From: an uncultured Chitinophagaceae bacterium
Lineage (GTDB): Bacteria > Bacteroidota > Bacteroidia > Chitinophagales > Chitinophagaceae
Assembly (NCBI GenBank): GCA_903895845.1
Contig: CAITVK010000056.1
Location: 1 to 51,030 of the forward strand
Reading direction: 5' to 3'
DNA length: 51,030 nt
Shown here: piece after piece, positions 1 through 8,246 of the stretch
Numbering within the stretch: the stretch's first letter is position 1
Layout: every line of letters begins with the position of its first letter
Made by a program: the position numbers and the translations under genes
The notes under the pieces: model-generated
What the model saw: only the letters and a program-made list of their open reading frames with translations
Databases searched by the model: none
Told to the model about the DNA's origin: nothing

Positions 1-47
1 CGCTTAATATTGTCCCATTGGGCATCTGTTAAATTTGTCGAATACAT
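1..47 (-). CDS. IS5-family transposase, N-terminal fragment (runs off window)
   Basis: The minus strand from 47 reads MYSTNLTDAQWDNIKR before the window ends. The pattern M-Y-x-x-[ND]-L-T-x-x-Q-W-x-x-I-[KR] is the standard beginning of IS5-family (DUF4096-type) DDE transposases. The protein would catalyse cut-and-paste movement of the element described at 1-139. Nothing of the catalytic domain is visible. The assignment rests on this short but characteristic start and on the terminal repeat upstream. Confidence 0.72.
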   Translation of the reverse strand, partial: MYSTNLTDAQWDNIK

Positions 48-139
48 ATTTTCTTTAAGCTTGGTAACTCTAAGAACGTATGTATCTCTTTTTTAGCATG
101 TGCCCTTACTTCTTTTAAAGAACATTTTTAAACAGGCTC
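1..139 (-). mobile_element. Left-truncated IS5-family insertion sequence (5' end of element)
   Basis: The minus strand begins near 139 with GAGCCTGTTT, the kind of terminal sequence seen in IS5-family elements of the IS1031/ISL2 type. About 90 bases later, at 47, a transposase reading frame opens and runs off the left edge of the window. Only the start of the element is present, so the other terminal repeat and the target duplication cannot be checked. The outer boundary at 139/140 is inferred from the GAGCCTG sequence and could be off by a base or two. Confidence 0.7.
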
Positions 140-154
140 TAAATCTAGAACAAA

Positions 155-192
155 AAAGGCAATAAATTATCCGATCATAATTTATTGCCTTT
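155..192 (-). terminator. Rho-independent terminator of the aminotransferase-like gene
   Basis: A perfect 16-bp inverted repeat (arms 155-170 and 177-192, loop CCGATC) lies just downstream of the minus-strand gene ending at 213. On the minus strand it is followed by a run of T (152-157 read in reverse). It lies between that gene and the IS element. Confidence 0.85.
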
Positions 193-212
193 GCTTTGCT
201 ACTATATTTTTT

Positions 213-1466
213 TTATCCAGCCATGTCGGGTATCAGTTCTACCTTATAATGTCCGGCATCCAACTTTTCTTTTGTTTCGGTAAACGCCTTCAATGTTTCT
301 TCTATATCGGCATCTGTATGCGCCGCAGTTGGAATCAACCTGTAAATAATATGTCCCTTTGGAATAACTGGGTACACCACAATAGAACAGAAGATGCGGT
401 AGTTCTCGCGCAAATCCATCACCATTGCAGTTGCTTCTGGCACCCCGCCTTTCATGTAGATTGGTGTAACAACGCTATCCGTTTTGCCAATATCAAACCC
501 ACGTGCCTTTAAGCCTTCTTGCAACTTGCGGGCATTGCTCCATAGTTTATCTTTTAATTCCCTATGATTACGCAAGAGTTCCAAGCGCTTTAGATTACCA
601 ATTACAAATGGCATTGGAAGACTCTTTGCAAATATCTGGGAGCGAATGTTGTATCTGATATAATCGATAATTACTTTTGGTCCTGCCATGAAGGCGCCAA
701 TACTTGCCATCGACTTAGCGAATGTGCTAAAATAAAGATCTATCCCATCCTGGCAACCTTGTTCTTCGCCCGCACCAGCGCCTGTTTCTCCCAAAGTGCC
801 AAATCCGTGTGCATCATCTACCAACAACCTGAAATCGTATTTGCTTTTCAGGTCAACAATTTCTTTCAGCTTTCCTTGGTCACCTGCCATGCCAAACACG
901 CCTTCGGTAATAACCAATATACCACCAGTCTTTTGTTTTTCTATCAAGGCAGTCGCACGCTCCAATTGTTTATCGCAGTCTTCTACATCATTGTGTTTAA
1001 AAACATATCTGTGACCAGGGTGCAAACGCAATCCATCAATAATGCAAGCATGACTTTCCGCATCATATACTATTACATCGTGTCTACCACAAAGTGCATC
1101 AATAGCACTCATGATTCCTTGATAGCCATAGTTCATCAATATAGAATCTTCTTTTTGCTCAAAGGCAGCCAACTCAGCTTCTAGTTGTTCGTGGTAATTA
1201 CTATTTCCACTCATCATCCTTGCACCCATTGGAGTTGCCAATCCGTAATCAGCCGTTGCATTCGCATCCGCTTTACGGACTTCTGGATGATTTGCTAGAC
1301 CCAAATAGTTATTCAGACTCCATACTATCATTTCTTTTCCACGAAACTTCATCCTGTTGCCAATTTCACCTTCCAACTTGGGGAAAGCGAAATACCCATG
1401 CGCTCTTTCTCTATGCTGCCCAAGAGGGCCCTGATTCTTAATTAACTTCTCAAAAATGTCTGCCAT
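213..1466 (-). CDS. PLP-dependent alpha-oxoamine synthase (possible serine palmitoyltransferase)
   Basis: This 417-residue protein belongs to the fold-type I PLP family that includes serine palmitoyltransferase, 2-amino-3-ketobutyrate CoA ligase and 8-amino-7-oxononanoate synthase. These enzymes condense an amino acid with an acyl-CoA. Visible landmarks are NNYLGL (52-57), the His that stacks on PLP in ESHA (H139), DDAHGFG with the PLP-binding Asp (D217) and H220, and the Schiff-base Lys in STFAKSMASIG (K251). Length is normal for the family. No biotin or threonine-catabolism genes are nearby, and Bacteroidota commonly make sphingolipids, so serine palmitoyltransferase is the most attractive reading. 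Substrate cannot be fixed from sequence alone. The gene stands alone with its own terminator. Start at 1466 gives a typical N-terminus (MADIFEKL). Confidence 0.85.
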   Translation of the reverse strand: MADIFEKLIKNQGPLGQHRERAHGYFAFPKLEGEIGNRMKFRGKEMIVWSLNNYLGLANHPEVRKADANATADYGLATPMGARMMSGNSNYHEQLEAELAAFEQKEDSILMNYGYQGIMSAIDALCGRHDVIVYDAESHACIIDGLRLHPGHRYVFKHNDVEDCDKQLERATALIEKQKTGGILVITEGVFGMAGDQGKLKEIVDLKSKYDFRLLVDDAHGFGTLGETGAGAGEEQGCQDGIDLYFSTFAKSMASIGAFMAGPKVIIDYIRYNIRSQIFAKSLPMPFVIGNLKRLELLRNHRELKDKLWSNARKLQEGLKARGFDIGKTDSVVTPIYMKGGVPEATAMVMDLRENYRIFCSIVVYPVIPKGHIIYRLIPTAAHTDADIEETLKAFTETKEKLDAGHYKVELIPDMAG

Positions 1467-1672
1467 AATATTTTGTTTCTTGCGTTAGCCCCTGATACCA
1501 TAAGGAAAAAGGGTATTTATAAAGTGAACTTACAAGGTCTCGTTCAATACAAAGTGCGCAAAAATAAGATTTACGGGTCGATGTAGCTATTATAAAAAAT
1601 AAACGAATGTTAACATCCTCTTGGAAAGAGAATATTTACACGGCACTTTTGCGCTGCTATTTTGAAGAGGAG

Positions 1673-2491
1673 TTACTTAACCGTAGTTGTAATCACCCCT
1701 TTTAAACTGATGGGAATGCTATTGCCCATTACTTCCTCTGTGCCTGTCATAGCAATGTTTTGGGTTGCAGCACTTAACAAACCTGTGGCTTTTTGATAAG
1801 TGGAGGTAGAAGTATGGGAACCACTGAGGTTTTGATTCACATCCATCCCCATCATCTTAATTTTACCTTTTACAGTCATGGTAGTATTGGCAGTAACTTC
1901 AGACGTGGCAGGCGTTAATTTGGTTAATGCAAACAAGGTAGTCTGTTGCTGTGTACCATCTTCACTTTTATCATCAGAAGTCCATTTGAAGCCTTCGGCC
2001 TTATTGTTTATTTCTGAGGGAACAAATAAACCTTCCACAATCGATTCTTCGCCTGCATCTACCACCTTTGCTAATGACTGATCTGTAGATGCCTCCTTTG
2101 CATTTTCTGTTTTGGCTTTACCGTTAATGATAGTAAATGTTTTGGACTGATTGATATCTTTCAACTGAGATGCTACAAGCGGGTTATTAACAGAAGAAGA
2201 ATCATTAGAATCGTAGCTATTGTCTTGCCCTAATGCCTTTACGTTACCGGTTATCCTTGTGGTAGTAGAGGAAACAACAATGCTGTCTCCAATTATACGC
2301 TTAATCTCGACAGTACTGTAAATGGTACTATTAATTTCGGTTGTCATATCGGTTCCCATCATATTCACAGCATTAATCAGTTTAGATACCTGCGTAATCT
2401 GCAATCTAGTACCCGCAACCAATTTATTGGTTTGTGCCTTTGCACCCAACCAGCCAGCTATAAAACAAACAAAAAGTAGCTTAACCCTCAT
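1673..2491 (-). CDS. Exported protein of unknown function (DUF6263-like)
   Basis: A 272-residue protein with a clear signal peptide (MRVKLLFVCFIAGWLGAKA, then Q). The mature part is rich in Thr, Ser and Asn and looks like one beta-rich domain. It contains alternating hydrophobic stretches such as TIYSTVEIKRIIGDSIVV and a closing ISLKGVITTTVK. The layout, with a hydrophobic-ligand-style beta sheet and conserved 'fkw' and 'G.....' strands, reminds me of the DUF6263 family of Bacteroidota exported proteins, but I cannot confirm this. It is probably periplasmic or surface-exposed. It is transcribed in the same direction as the downstream PLP enzyme, with about 200 bases between them, so it is not obviously in an operon with it. 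Confidence 0.7.
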   Translation of the reverse strand: MRVKLLFVCFIAGWLGAKAQTNKLVAGTRLQITQVSKLINAVNMMGTDMTTEINSTIYSTVEIKRIIGDSIVVSSTTTRITGNVKALGQDNSYDSNDSSSVNNPLVASQLKDINQSKTFTIINGKAKTENAKEASTDQSLAKVVDAGEESIVEGLFVPSEINNKAEGFKWTSDDKSEDGTQQQTTLFALTKLTPATSEVTANTTMTVKGKIKMMGMDVNQNLSGSHTSTSTYQKATGLLSAATQNIAMTGTEEVMGNSIPISLKGVITTTVK

Positions 2492-2576
2492 AATTAATAT
2501 TTATGCAGCAAAGAAAAGGGATTTGCTTAGTCCTGACATGAGAACCATTAAATAAGAGAGTGAATAAAAAATATAC

Positions 2577-2609
2577 TTTGCTCCTTTGAAATAAAACCCC
2601 TACATTTGC
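2577..2609 (+). promoter_or_regulatory. Bacteroidetes-type promoter for the initiator tRNA
   Basis: TTTG at 2577-2580 and TACATTTGC at 2601-2609, separated by 20 bases, match the -33/-7 signature (TTTG ... TANNTTTG) used by the Bacteroidetes housekeeping sigma factor. The tRNA begins 14 bases after the -7 element. Confidence 0.75.
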
Positions 2610-2622
2610 ACCCCAAACAAAT

Positions 2623-2694
<72 letters not shown>

Positions 2695-2699
2695 CAAAG

Positions 2700-2736
2700 A
2701 AAGAGGTTGTCTCATTATAAATGGGTCAACCTCTTT
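2700..2736 (+). terminator. Terminator after tRNA-fMet
   Basis: AAAGAGGTTG (2700-2709) pairs with CAACCTCTTT (2727-2736) and is followed by a T-rich stretch. The hairpin starts five bases after the tRNA, so the tRNA is probably a single-gene transcript. Confidence 0.75.
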
Positions 2737-2842
2737 TAGTTTCTTACAGATTTTTATTCTCCGCGTCTCAGTTGCAAATAGAATTTTTAAATAATTGCCA
2801 CTAAAGCAAATAGAGAAAGGAGAAATAACAGAGAGATTAATC

Positions 2843-2873
2843 ATTGTATTATTGAAATTGTTTCAATAACAAT
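2843..2873 (+). other. Hairpin in the leader of era
   Basis: ATTGTATTATTGAAA (2843-2857) and TTTCAATAACAAT (2861-2873) form a hairpin with a single bulge, ending 17 bases before the era start codon. It is AT-rich and has no T-run to the right, so it is not an obvious terminator. It may shape the era leader RNA or may be chance in AT-rich DNA. Confidence 0.35.
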
Positions 2874-2890
2874 TATTCTAATCATAATTT

Positions 2891-3763
2891 ATGAAAGCAG
2901 GCTTTGTAAACATTTTCGGCAAACCTAATGCAGGTAAAAGCACATTGCTTAATGCACTGATGGGTGAAAAGATGGCTATTGTGTCTCACAAAGTACAAAC
3001 AACCAGACACCGCATCAAAGCTTTCTTAAACAAGCCGGGCGAATACCAGATAATTTTTTCGGATACCCCTGGGATTATTGAAGCTAAATACAAATTGCAC
3101 GAAAAGATGATGGGGGCTGTAAAGAGTGCCTTAGAGGATGCCGACCTTGCGCTACTCATCATGGACTTGAACGATAACTTTGAGGAGTGTGATGCCATCT
3201 TTCAATCATTAAAATTAAAAGTTCCTGCAATCCTAATTTTGAACAAAATAGATATTGCAGGAAATGGTAAAATTGCAGAGGCGGAAATCTATTTTAAGGA
3301 GAAACCTTATTGCAAAAAGATAGTAAAAATATCAGCCTTACAAAAGAATCACTTGCAAAAGTTGTTGGCTGCCATATTAGAGGAACTGCCAGAAGGTGCA
3401 CCTTTTTATGATAATGAAGATTTAAGCGATTTACCAACCCGTTTCTTTGTGAGCGAGATAATAAGAGAGAAGATTTATGAGCTTTTTGGTGACGAAATAC
3501 CTTACCAGACAGCTGTAATGATTAATGAATATAAAGAAAAAGAGGGCATTACAAAGATTCAGGCAGATATAATAGTAAACAGGGATTCTCAAAAGTCAAT
3601 TATCATCGGAGAGCGTGGTAATATGATCAAGAAAATTGGCATCGCTTCTAGAACTGATATTGAAGCATTTATTCAGCAGAAGATCTTTTTGGAGTTATTT
3701 GTGAAAGTAAAACCAAAATGGCGTGACAATGATTTGAAACTAAAAGAGTTTGGATACAATTAA
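2891..3763 (+). CDS. era: GTPase Era
   Basis: Era is an essential GTPase that binds the 3' end of 16S rRNA and helps 30S subunit maturation. This 290-residue protein has the usual layout. The GTPase domain carries the P-loop GKPNAGKST (10-18), the switch region VQTTRHRI, DTPG, and the base-specificity motif NKID. The C-terminal KH domain carries the RNA-binding loop IIGERGNMIKKIG. Length is normal. It is followed 90 bases later by der, a pairing often seen in Bacteroidota. No ribosome-binding consensus is visible, as usual for this group. Confidence 0.97.
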   Translation: MKAGFVNIFGKPNAGKSTLLNALMGEKMAIVSHKVQTTRHRIKAFLNKPGEYQIIFSDTPGIIEAKYKLHEKMMGAVKSALEDADLALLIMDLNDNFEECDAIFQSLKLKVPAILILNKIDIAGNGKIAEAEIYFKEKPYCKKIVKISALQKNHLQKLLAAILEELPEGAPFYDNEDLSDLPTRFFVSEIIREKIYELFGDEIPYQTAVMINEYKEKEGITKIQADIIVNRDSQKSIIIGERGNMIKKIGIASRTDIEAFIQQKIFLELFVKVKPKWRDNDLKLKEFGYN

Positions 3764-3853
3764 AATTAATTGATAATTTATAATTGATAATCGAGACTGA
3801 AGAAGGAACAGTTACTTATCAATTGAAAATTATCAATTATCAATTAGAATATT
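3764..3853 (+). repeat. AT-rich inverted repeat between era and der
   Basis: The 90-base gap is made of TAATTGATAATT-type words on the left (about 3768-3791) and their reverse complement on the right (about 3818-3846). They form an imperfect long hairpin around a less AT-rich centre. It lies between two GTPase genes on the same strand and could attenuate or stabilise the transcript. It is also a composition commonly seen in Bacteroidetes intergenic DNA. Confidence 0.5.
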
Positions 3854-5173
3854 ATGGGTGGATATACAATAGCAATAGCAGGTAGGCCCAATGTGGGGAA
3901 AAGTACCTTGTTCAACCGTTTGCTGGAACAACGCAAGGCAATAGTAGACGATATAAGTGGCGTAACACGAGATAGACAATATGGTGTTGCCGACTGGAAT
4001 GGGAAGGTCTTTAACCTGATAGATACAGGTGGATTTGTACCTGATTCGGTAGATATATTTGAAACAGAGATACGCAAACAAGTGAAAATTGCTATTGAAG
4101 AAGCCAATGCCATCATATTTATGGTGGATGTAACGACAGGCATTACCGATCTGGATGAAGCAATGGCAGACTTGTTGAGACGTAGCAGCAAGCCTGTTTA
4201 TCTGGTGGTGAACAAAGTAGACAATGGACAAAGAAATCTGGATGCAACAGAGTTTTACAGCCTTGGTTTGGATACGATATACACGGTTAGTTGCTTGAGT
4301 GGTACTGGAACAGGAGAACTGTTGGATGCAATAGTTGAGCCTATTACTCCTGAAGAGGTAGAGGCAGCTTCAAAAGAAAGCGAGTTGCCCAAATTTGCCA
4401 TCATGGGACAACCAAACGTGGGCAAATCATCCTTGCTGAATGCAATGGTTGGTGAAGAACGTACCATTGTAAGCAACATTGCGGGTACCACCAGAGATAC
4501 CATTCATACTTATTACAACTTATTCCAAAAAGAATTTATACTTATAGATACCGCAGGCTTAAGAAAGAAAACAAAGGAAAAAGAAGACCTAGAGTTCTAC
4601 TCTGTAATAAGAGCAATCAGGGCGATGGATGAAGCTGATGTATGCCTGTTGGTGATAGATGCTGTGAATGGGATTACAGCACAGGATGTAAACATTTTTA
4701 GCTTGGCAACCCGTAAAGGAAAAGGAATTGTTGTGTTGGTAAATAAATGGGATCTTGTTGAAGACAAAAAGACTAACACAGCCCGTGACTACGAAAAACA
4801 ATTAAAAGAACGCATTGCACCTTTTACAGATGTTCCAGTCATCTTTATCTCTGCGAAAGAAAAAACAAGGATATTTAAAGTGATAGAAGTGGCTTTGGAT
4901 GTTTATGCAAGCAAGAAAAGAAGAATACAAACATCTGTTCTAAATGAAATAATGCTAAAAGCAATTGAGTCATATCAAGCACCAGTTGTTAGAGGGAATT
5001 TAGTGAAAATAAAGTATGTAACCCAGATACCAACGCACGTTCCTTCATTTGCTTTTTTTACAAATTATCCAGATGACATTAAATTAGCATATAAAAATTA
5101 TCTAGAAAATCAACTGAGGAAGAACTTCGATTTTTGCGGAGTTCCCATTCGGATATTCTTTAGAAAAAAATAA
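3854..5173 (+). CDS. der: Ribosome biogenesis GTPase Der (EngA)
   Basis: Der carries two tandem GTPase domains and a C-terminal KH-like domain, and is needed for 50S subunit assembly. Both P-loops are visible: GRPNVGKST (10-18) and GQPNVGKSS (185-193). DTGG and DTAG follow the switch regions, with NKVD and NKWD as base-specificity motifs. The final 90 residues (around VLNEIMLKAIESYQAP to the end) are the KH-like domain. The length of 439 residues is typical. It probably shares a transcript with era. Confidence 0.97.
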   Translation: MGGYTIAIAGRPNVGKSTLFNRLLEQRKAIVDDISGVTRDRQYGVADWNGKVFNLIDTGGFVPDSVDIFETEIRKQVKIAIEEANAIIFMVDVTTGITDLDEAMADLLRRSSKPVYLVVNKVDNGQRNLDATEFYSLGLDTIYTVSCLSGTGTGELLDAIVEPITPEEVEAASKESELPKFAIMGQPNVGKSSLLNAMVGEERTIVSNIAGTTRDTIHTYYNLFQKEFILIDTAGLRKKTKEKEDLEFYSVIRAIRAMDEADVCLLVIDAVNGITAQDVNIFSLATRKGKGIVVLVNKWDLVEDKKTNTARDYEKQLKERIAPFTDVPVIFISAKEKTRIFKVIEVALDVYASKKRRIQTSVLNEIMLKAIESYQAPVVRGNLVKIKYVTQIPTHVPSFAFFTNYPDDIKLAYKNYLENQLRKNFDFCGVPIRIFFRKK

Positions 5174-5186
5174 ATTCGAGCTAAAA

Positions 5187-5218
5187 TTTGGTAGTTTCCC
5201 TTGTAACTATATCTTTGC
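5187..5218 (+). promoter_or_regulatory. Promoter for the small lipoprotein gene
   Basis: TTTG at 5187-5190 and TATCTTTGC at 5210-5218, with 19 bases between them, match the Bacteroidetes promoter form. The downstream ATG is at 5252, leaving a leader of roughly 25-30 bases. Confidence 0.7.
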
Positions 5219-5251
5219 GACTATTAAATAACAAATAAAATAAAAAATTAC

Positions 5252-5437
5252 ATGAAAAAATTATTCGCAGTTCTTTCTTTGGCAGTAGTTTTCGCTGCTT
5301 GTGGTAGTGGTGAAACAAAAGCTCCTGCTGGTGATTCTACAAAAACTGATACTTCAAAAGCAGTAGCTGATACTACTAAGAAAGATTCAGCTAAAGTTGC
5401 AGTTGATTCAACTAAGAAAGATTCTACTAAGAAATAA
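5252..5437 (+). CDS. Small Lys/Thr/Asp-rich lipoprotein
   Basis: A 61-residue protein with a lipoprotein signal peptide ending in VVFAACGSG, giving lipidated Cys17. The mature part is about 44 residues, almost entirely D, S, T, K and A, with short repeats of the form DSTKK (DTTKKDS, DSTKKDS, DSTKK). It would be a charged, unstructured tail anchored to a membrane. It has its own promoter and a perfect terminator, so it is likely a real and well-expressed gene. The function is unknown. Small lipoproteins of this composition are frequent in Chitinophagaceae-like genomes. Confidence 0.82.
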   Translation: MKKLFAVLSLAVVFAACGSGETKAPAGDSTKTDTSKAVADTTKKDSAKVAVDSTKKDSTKK

Positions 5438-5460
5438 TTTTAGTGATCTTGACTTAATAT

Positions 5461-5490
5461 AAAAGCCGCTTCTATAGAAGCGGCTTTTTG
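5461..5490 (+). terminator. Strong terminator after the small lipoprotein
   Basis: A perfect palindrome spans 5461-5488 (AAAAGCCGCTTCTA and its complement) and is followed by more T. It can act for the plus-strand lipoprotein gene and, because the A-run mirrors the T-run, also for the convergent minus-strand gene ending at 5508. Confidence 0.92.
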
Positions 5491-5507
5491 TTTTATGCCC
5501 AATCCAT

Positions 5508-5792
5508 TTACTTGATTACTGTTACAGTCTTTGACTCTAAAGAAACAATAGAAGTAAAAATATTAGAACAAAAGTCCTTGAAAGTAAACTCTGTTTTTAC
5601 AGTATAGTTAGCTGCGTCCCCAGCCATCTTTTTAGGATCAACACGGTTTAATCTGACTAACCCCCACAAGGCATACCATTGTTTCTTTTCTACAACTGTA
5701 CTTTTAGATGCGCCAGTGCCTGCAACATTCAATGTGGTATAGCAGGAACTAAAAAGAAAAGTGATAACTATTGCAAGAACTAAATTCTTCAT
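5508..5792 (-). CDS. Bor-like outer-membrane lipoprotein
   Basis: The likely start is the ATG at 5792 (5795 is an adjacent alternative). The reading frame extends further upstream but there it lacks signal-peptide character. From this start the protein is 94 residues with signal MKNLVLAIVITFLFSSC and a lipobox Cys at residue 17. The rest (KKQWYALWGLVRLNRVDPKKMAGDA..., then a central YTVKTEFTF strand and a hydrophobic stretch before TVTV) follows the layout of the Bor family. That family is named after the phage lambda Bor lipoprotein, with its 'W/F ..G ... vDa..lc......V.t' pattern. A clear paralogue lies at 8247-8612. The function in Bacteroidota is unknown. Confidence 0.72.
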   Translation of the reverse strand: MKNLVLAIVITFLFSSCYTTLNVAGTGASKSTVVEKKQWYALWGLVRLNRVDPKKMAGDAANYTVKTEFTFKDFCSNIFTSIVSLESKTVTVIK

Positions 5793-5907
5793 CATTAAAC
5801 TAATTTGAAGAGCGAATTTATATAAATGCAGCTCATCAAAAGCATAATCTTCTTTCGTACAAAACATAAACACAAAACTTAAATGACTGACTATTATCTT
5901 TACGCCA

Positions 5908-7110
5908 ATGCAAAAGATTATAAACGATCCAGTTTACGGGTTCATTACTATTAATAACCCACTACTTTTTCATGTTATAGCACACCCCTGTTTTCAGCGT
6001 TTACGTCGCATACATCAGATGGCGCTGGCATATTTAGTTTACCCTGGTGCTGTCCATACAAGATTGCATCACGCTTTGGGTGCCTACCATCTCATGTGCA
6101 ATGCCATTAACGAGCTAAGGCTAAAAGGTACTGGAATAACTGCCGAAGAAGAGGTTGCTGCCAAAGCAGCTATTCTTTTACACGACGTTGGGCATGGTCC
6201 TTTTTCGCATGCGCTGGAAAAGCATTTGGTTAAGGGGGTTCACCACGAACAGCTTAGTTTGTATATGATGCAAGCAATGAATGAGGAACTTGGCGGGCAA
6301 CTGGATATGGCCATTGAAATATTTACAGGAACTTATCATAAAAAGTTTCTTCATCAATTGGTGAGTGGGCAAGTGGATGTGGACAGAATGGACTATTTGA
6401 CGCGAGATAGTTTTTACACCGGGGTAAGTGAAGGGGTAATTGGATATGACCGGATACTCAAGATGCTGACCGTACTTGATGGAGAGCTAATGGTTGAAGA
6501 AAAAGGCATCTACAGCATCGAAAAATTCTTGGTAGCAAGAAGACAGATGTATTGGCAGGTTTACCTTCATAAAACTGTATTGAGCGCCGAAATAATGTTA
6601 GTTCACTTATTAAAGAGAGCTAAACAACTGGCACTCGCTGGCGATAAAAGTCTTGCTACTGGTGGTGCTATTGATTATTTCTTGTTCGACTTTGATGGCA
6701 TTGTCAACAAAGAGATGCTTGCTAAATTTTGCGACCTTGATGATTCTGATTGCACTTTTGCAATAAAAAGATGGGCTAACCATACAGACTTTGTATTAAG
6801 CAACCTATGCAAAAGGTTACTTAACAGAAGATTATTAAAAATAAAATTGCAATCAGAACCTTTTGAAGAATCTTTGATTGAAGTAAAGCTGAAAGAAGCA
6901 ATGTTAACTTTAAATGTGGGTGAGGAGGATGCTTCTTACTTTGTTTTTACCGGTGAAGCAGATAATACGATGTATAATATGGGAGATGACAAAATAAATA
7001 TCCTCTTTAAAGATGGTGTAGTGAAGGATATTGCCAACATCGACAATCCATTAATTCATCAAACCATATCTGCTCCCATTAAAAAATTCTACATTTGCTC
7101 TCTTAGTTGA
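5908..7110 (+). CDS. HD-domain phosphohydrolase, dNTPase/SAMHD1-like
   Basis: A 400-residue metal-dependent phosphohydrolase. The HD core is complete: H55 in RLHHALG, H92-D93 in LLHDVGHGPFSH, and D161 in VDVDRMDYLTRDSFYTGV, in the order and spacing of SAMHD1 and bacterial dGTPase-like enzymes. Such proteins cleave dNTPs or related nucleotides. The remaining C-terminal half is specific to the subfamily. It lies 68 bases upstream of lpxD on the same strand, an order often conserved in Bacteroidota, so co-transcription is likely. The substrate cannot be deduced. The start is the first ATG of the frame. A TATCTTTAC sequence about 15 bases upstream could be a promoter with a very short leader. Confidence 0.9.
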   Translation: MQKIINDPVYGFITINNPLLFHVIAHPCFQRLRRIHQMALAYLVYPGAVHTRLHHALGAYHLMCNAINELRLKGTGITAEEEVAAKAAILLHDVGHGPFSHALEKHLVKGVHHEQLSLYMMQAMNEELGGQLDMAIEIFTGTYHKKFLHQLVSGQVDVDRMDYLTRDSFYTGVSEGVIGYDRILKMLTVLDGELMVEEKGIYSIEKFLVARRQMYWQVYLHKTVLSAEIMLVHLLKRAKQLALAGDKSLATGGAIDYFLFDFDGIVNKEMLAKFCDLDDSDCTFAIKRWANHTDFVLSNLCKRLLNRRLLKIKLQSEPFEESLIEVKLKEAMLTLNVGEEDASYFVFTGEADNTMYNMGDDKINILFKDGVVKDIANIDNPLIHQTISAPIKKFYICSLS

Positions 7111-7178
7111 TCAGGATAAATAAATCACGATCTCTTTTTTCAATATTGAGAACATTAAATAATTCGATTTAATAAGAT

Positions 7179-8210
7179 ATGCGATTTACTGCTGCCCAAA
7201 TAGCGATAATATTAGATGCCACAATTGAAGGTGATGCAAACGCTTCCGTTGATGGTTTTGGAAAAATAGAAGAAGCGAAAGAAGGGCAGCTTGCCTTTTT
7301 GGCCAATCTAAAATACGAAGAGCATTTATATACAACTGCTGCCTCGATAGTGATTGTAAATGACAGTCTTGTTCTGAAAGAGCCTGTAACAGCTACACTG
7401 CTTCGTGTACCTGACGCTTATTCTGCCTTTGCAACGCTCTTGATTAAATATCAAGAAATTGCTAGCCAACAATTGACAGGTATTCAAGATCCAGCATTTA
7501 TTGCTAAGTCCGTAAAGCTTGGTAACAATGTTTTCGTTGCTGCATTTGCCTATCTGAGCGAGAATGTAGTAATTGGAAATAATGTGAAAATATACGCTGG
7601 GGTTGTCTTGGGAAACAATGTTACCATTGGTGACAATACCATATTGCACGCTGGTGTAAAGGTTTATCATAACTGTGTGATTGGTGCCAACGCAACCATT
7701 CATGCGGGTAGTGTGATAGGTAGTGATGGCTTTGGCTTCGCACCATTAACCGATGGAACTTACAAGAAAATACCTCAGATTGGGAATGTAATTATTGAGG
7801 ACTACGTTGAAATTGGAGCTAATGTTACGATAGACAGGGCAACGATGGGCTCTACCATTATCAAAAAGGGGGTCAAACTAGACAACCTCATCCAGATAGC
7901 TCATAATGTAGAAATAGGCGAACATACGGTGATGGCTGCTCAGGTAGGCGTAAGTGGGAGTGCCAAAATTGGTAGTAATGTGATGATTGGTGGTCAGGCG
8001 GGCATTGCCGGCCATATAAGTATAGCTGACGGAACAAAAATTAATGGCAAGAGTGGTGTTGCGAGAACAATAACAATTCCAAACACCTCTGTTACGGGAA
8101 ATCCTGCCGAAAGCTATATCGCCATGAAAAAGGCTGAAGCTATCTACCGAAATCTTCCCGCGCTCGAGAAAAGAATACAAGAACTAGAAAAGAAACTAGC
8201 AGAAAAATAA
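7179..8210 (+). CDS. lpxD: UDP-3-O-(3-hydroxyacyl)glucosamine N-acyltransferase LpxD
   Basis: LpxD adds the N-linked acyl chain during lipid A synthesis, using acyl-ACP in the cytoplasm. The 343-residue protein has the N-terminal uridine-binding domain (1-100). This is followed by a long left-handed beta-helix of hexapeptide repeats (about 110-290: VIGNNV, VTIGDN, CVIGAN, KIGSNV and so on), with the catalytic His in [12 protein letters not shown] (H242). It ends in a C-terminal helix ([16 protein letters not shown]). Length is standard. In many Bacteroidota lpxD is followed by lpxC/fabZ and lpxA. Here the next gene, 36 bases on, is a Bor-like lipoprotein instead. Confidence 0.96.
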   Translation: MRFTAAQIAIILDATIEGDANASVDGFGKIEEAKEGQLAFLANLKYEEHLYTTAASIVIVNDSLVLKEPVTATLLRVPDAYSAFATLLIKYQEIASQQLTGIQDPAFIAKSVKLGNNVFVAAFAYLSENVVIGNNVKIYAGVVLGNNVTIGDNTILHAGVKVYHNCVIGANATIHAGSVIGSDGFGFAPLTDGTYKKIPQIGNVIIEDYVEIGANVTIDRATMGSTIIKKGVKLDNLIQIAHNVEIGEHTVMAAQVGVSGSAKIGSNVMIGGQAGIAGHISIADGTKINGKSGVARTITIPNTSVTGNPAESYIAMKKAEAIYRNLPALEKRIQELEKKLAEK

Positions 8211-8246
8211 TTCATCCCTGTACATTTATTCCCATCAAGCTCATAT

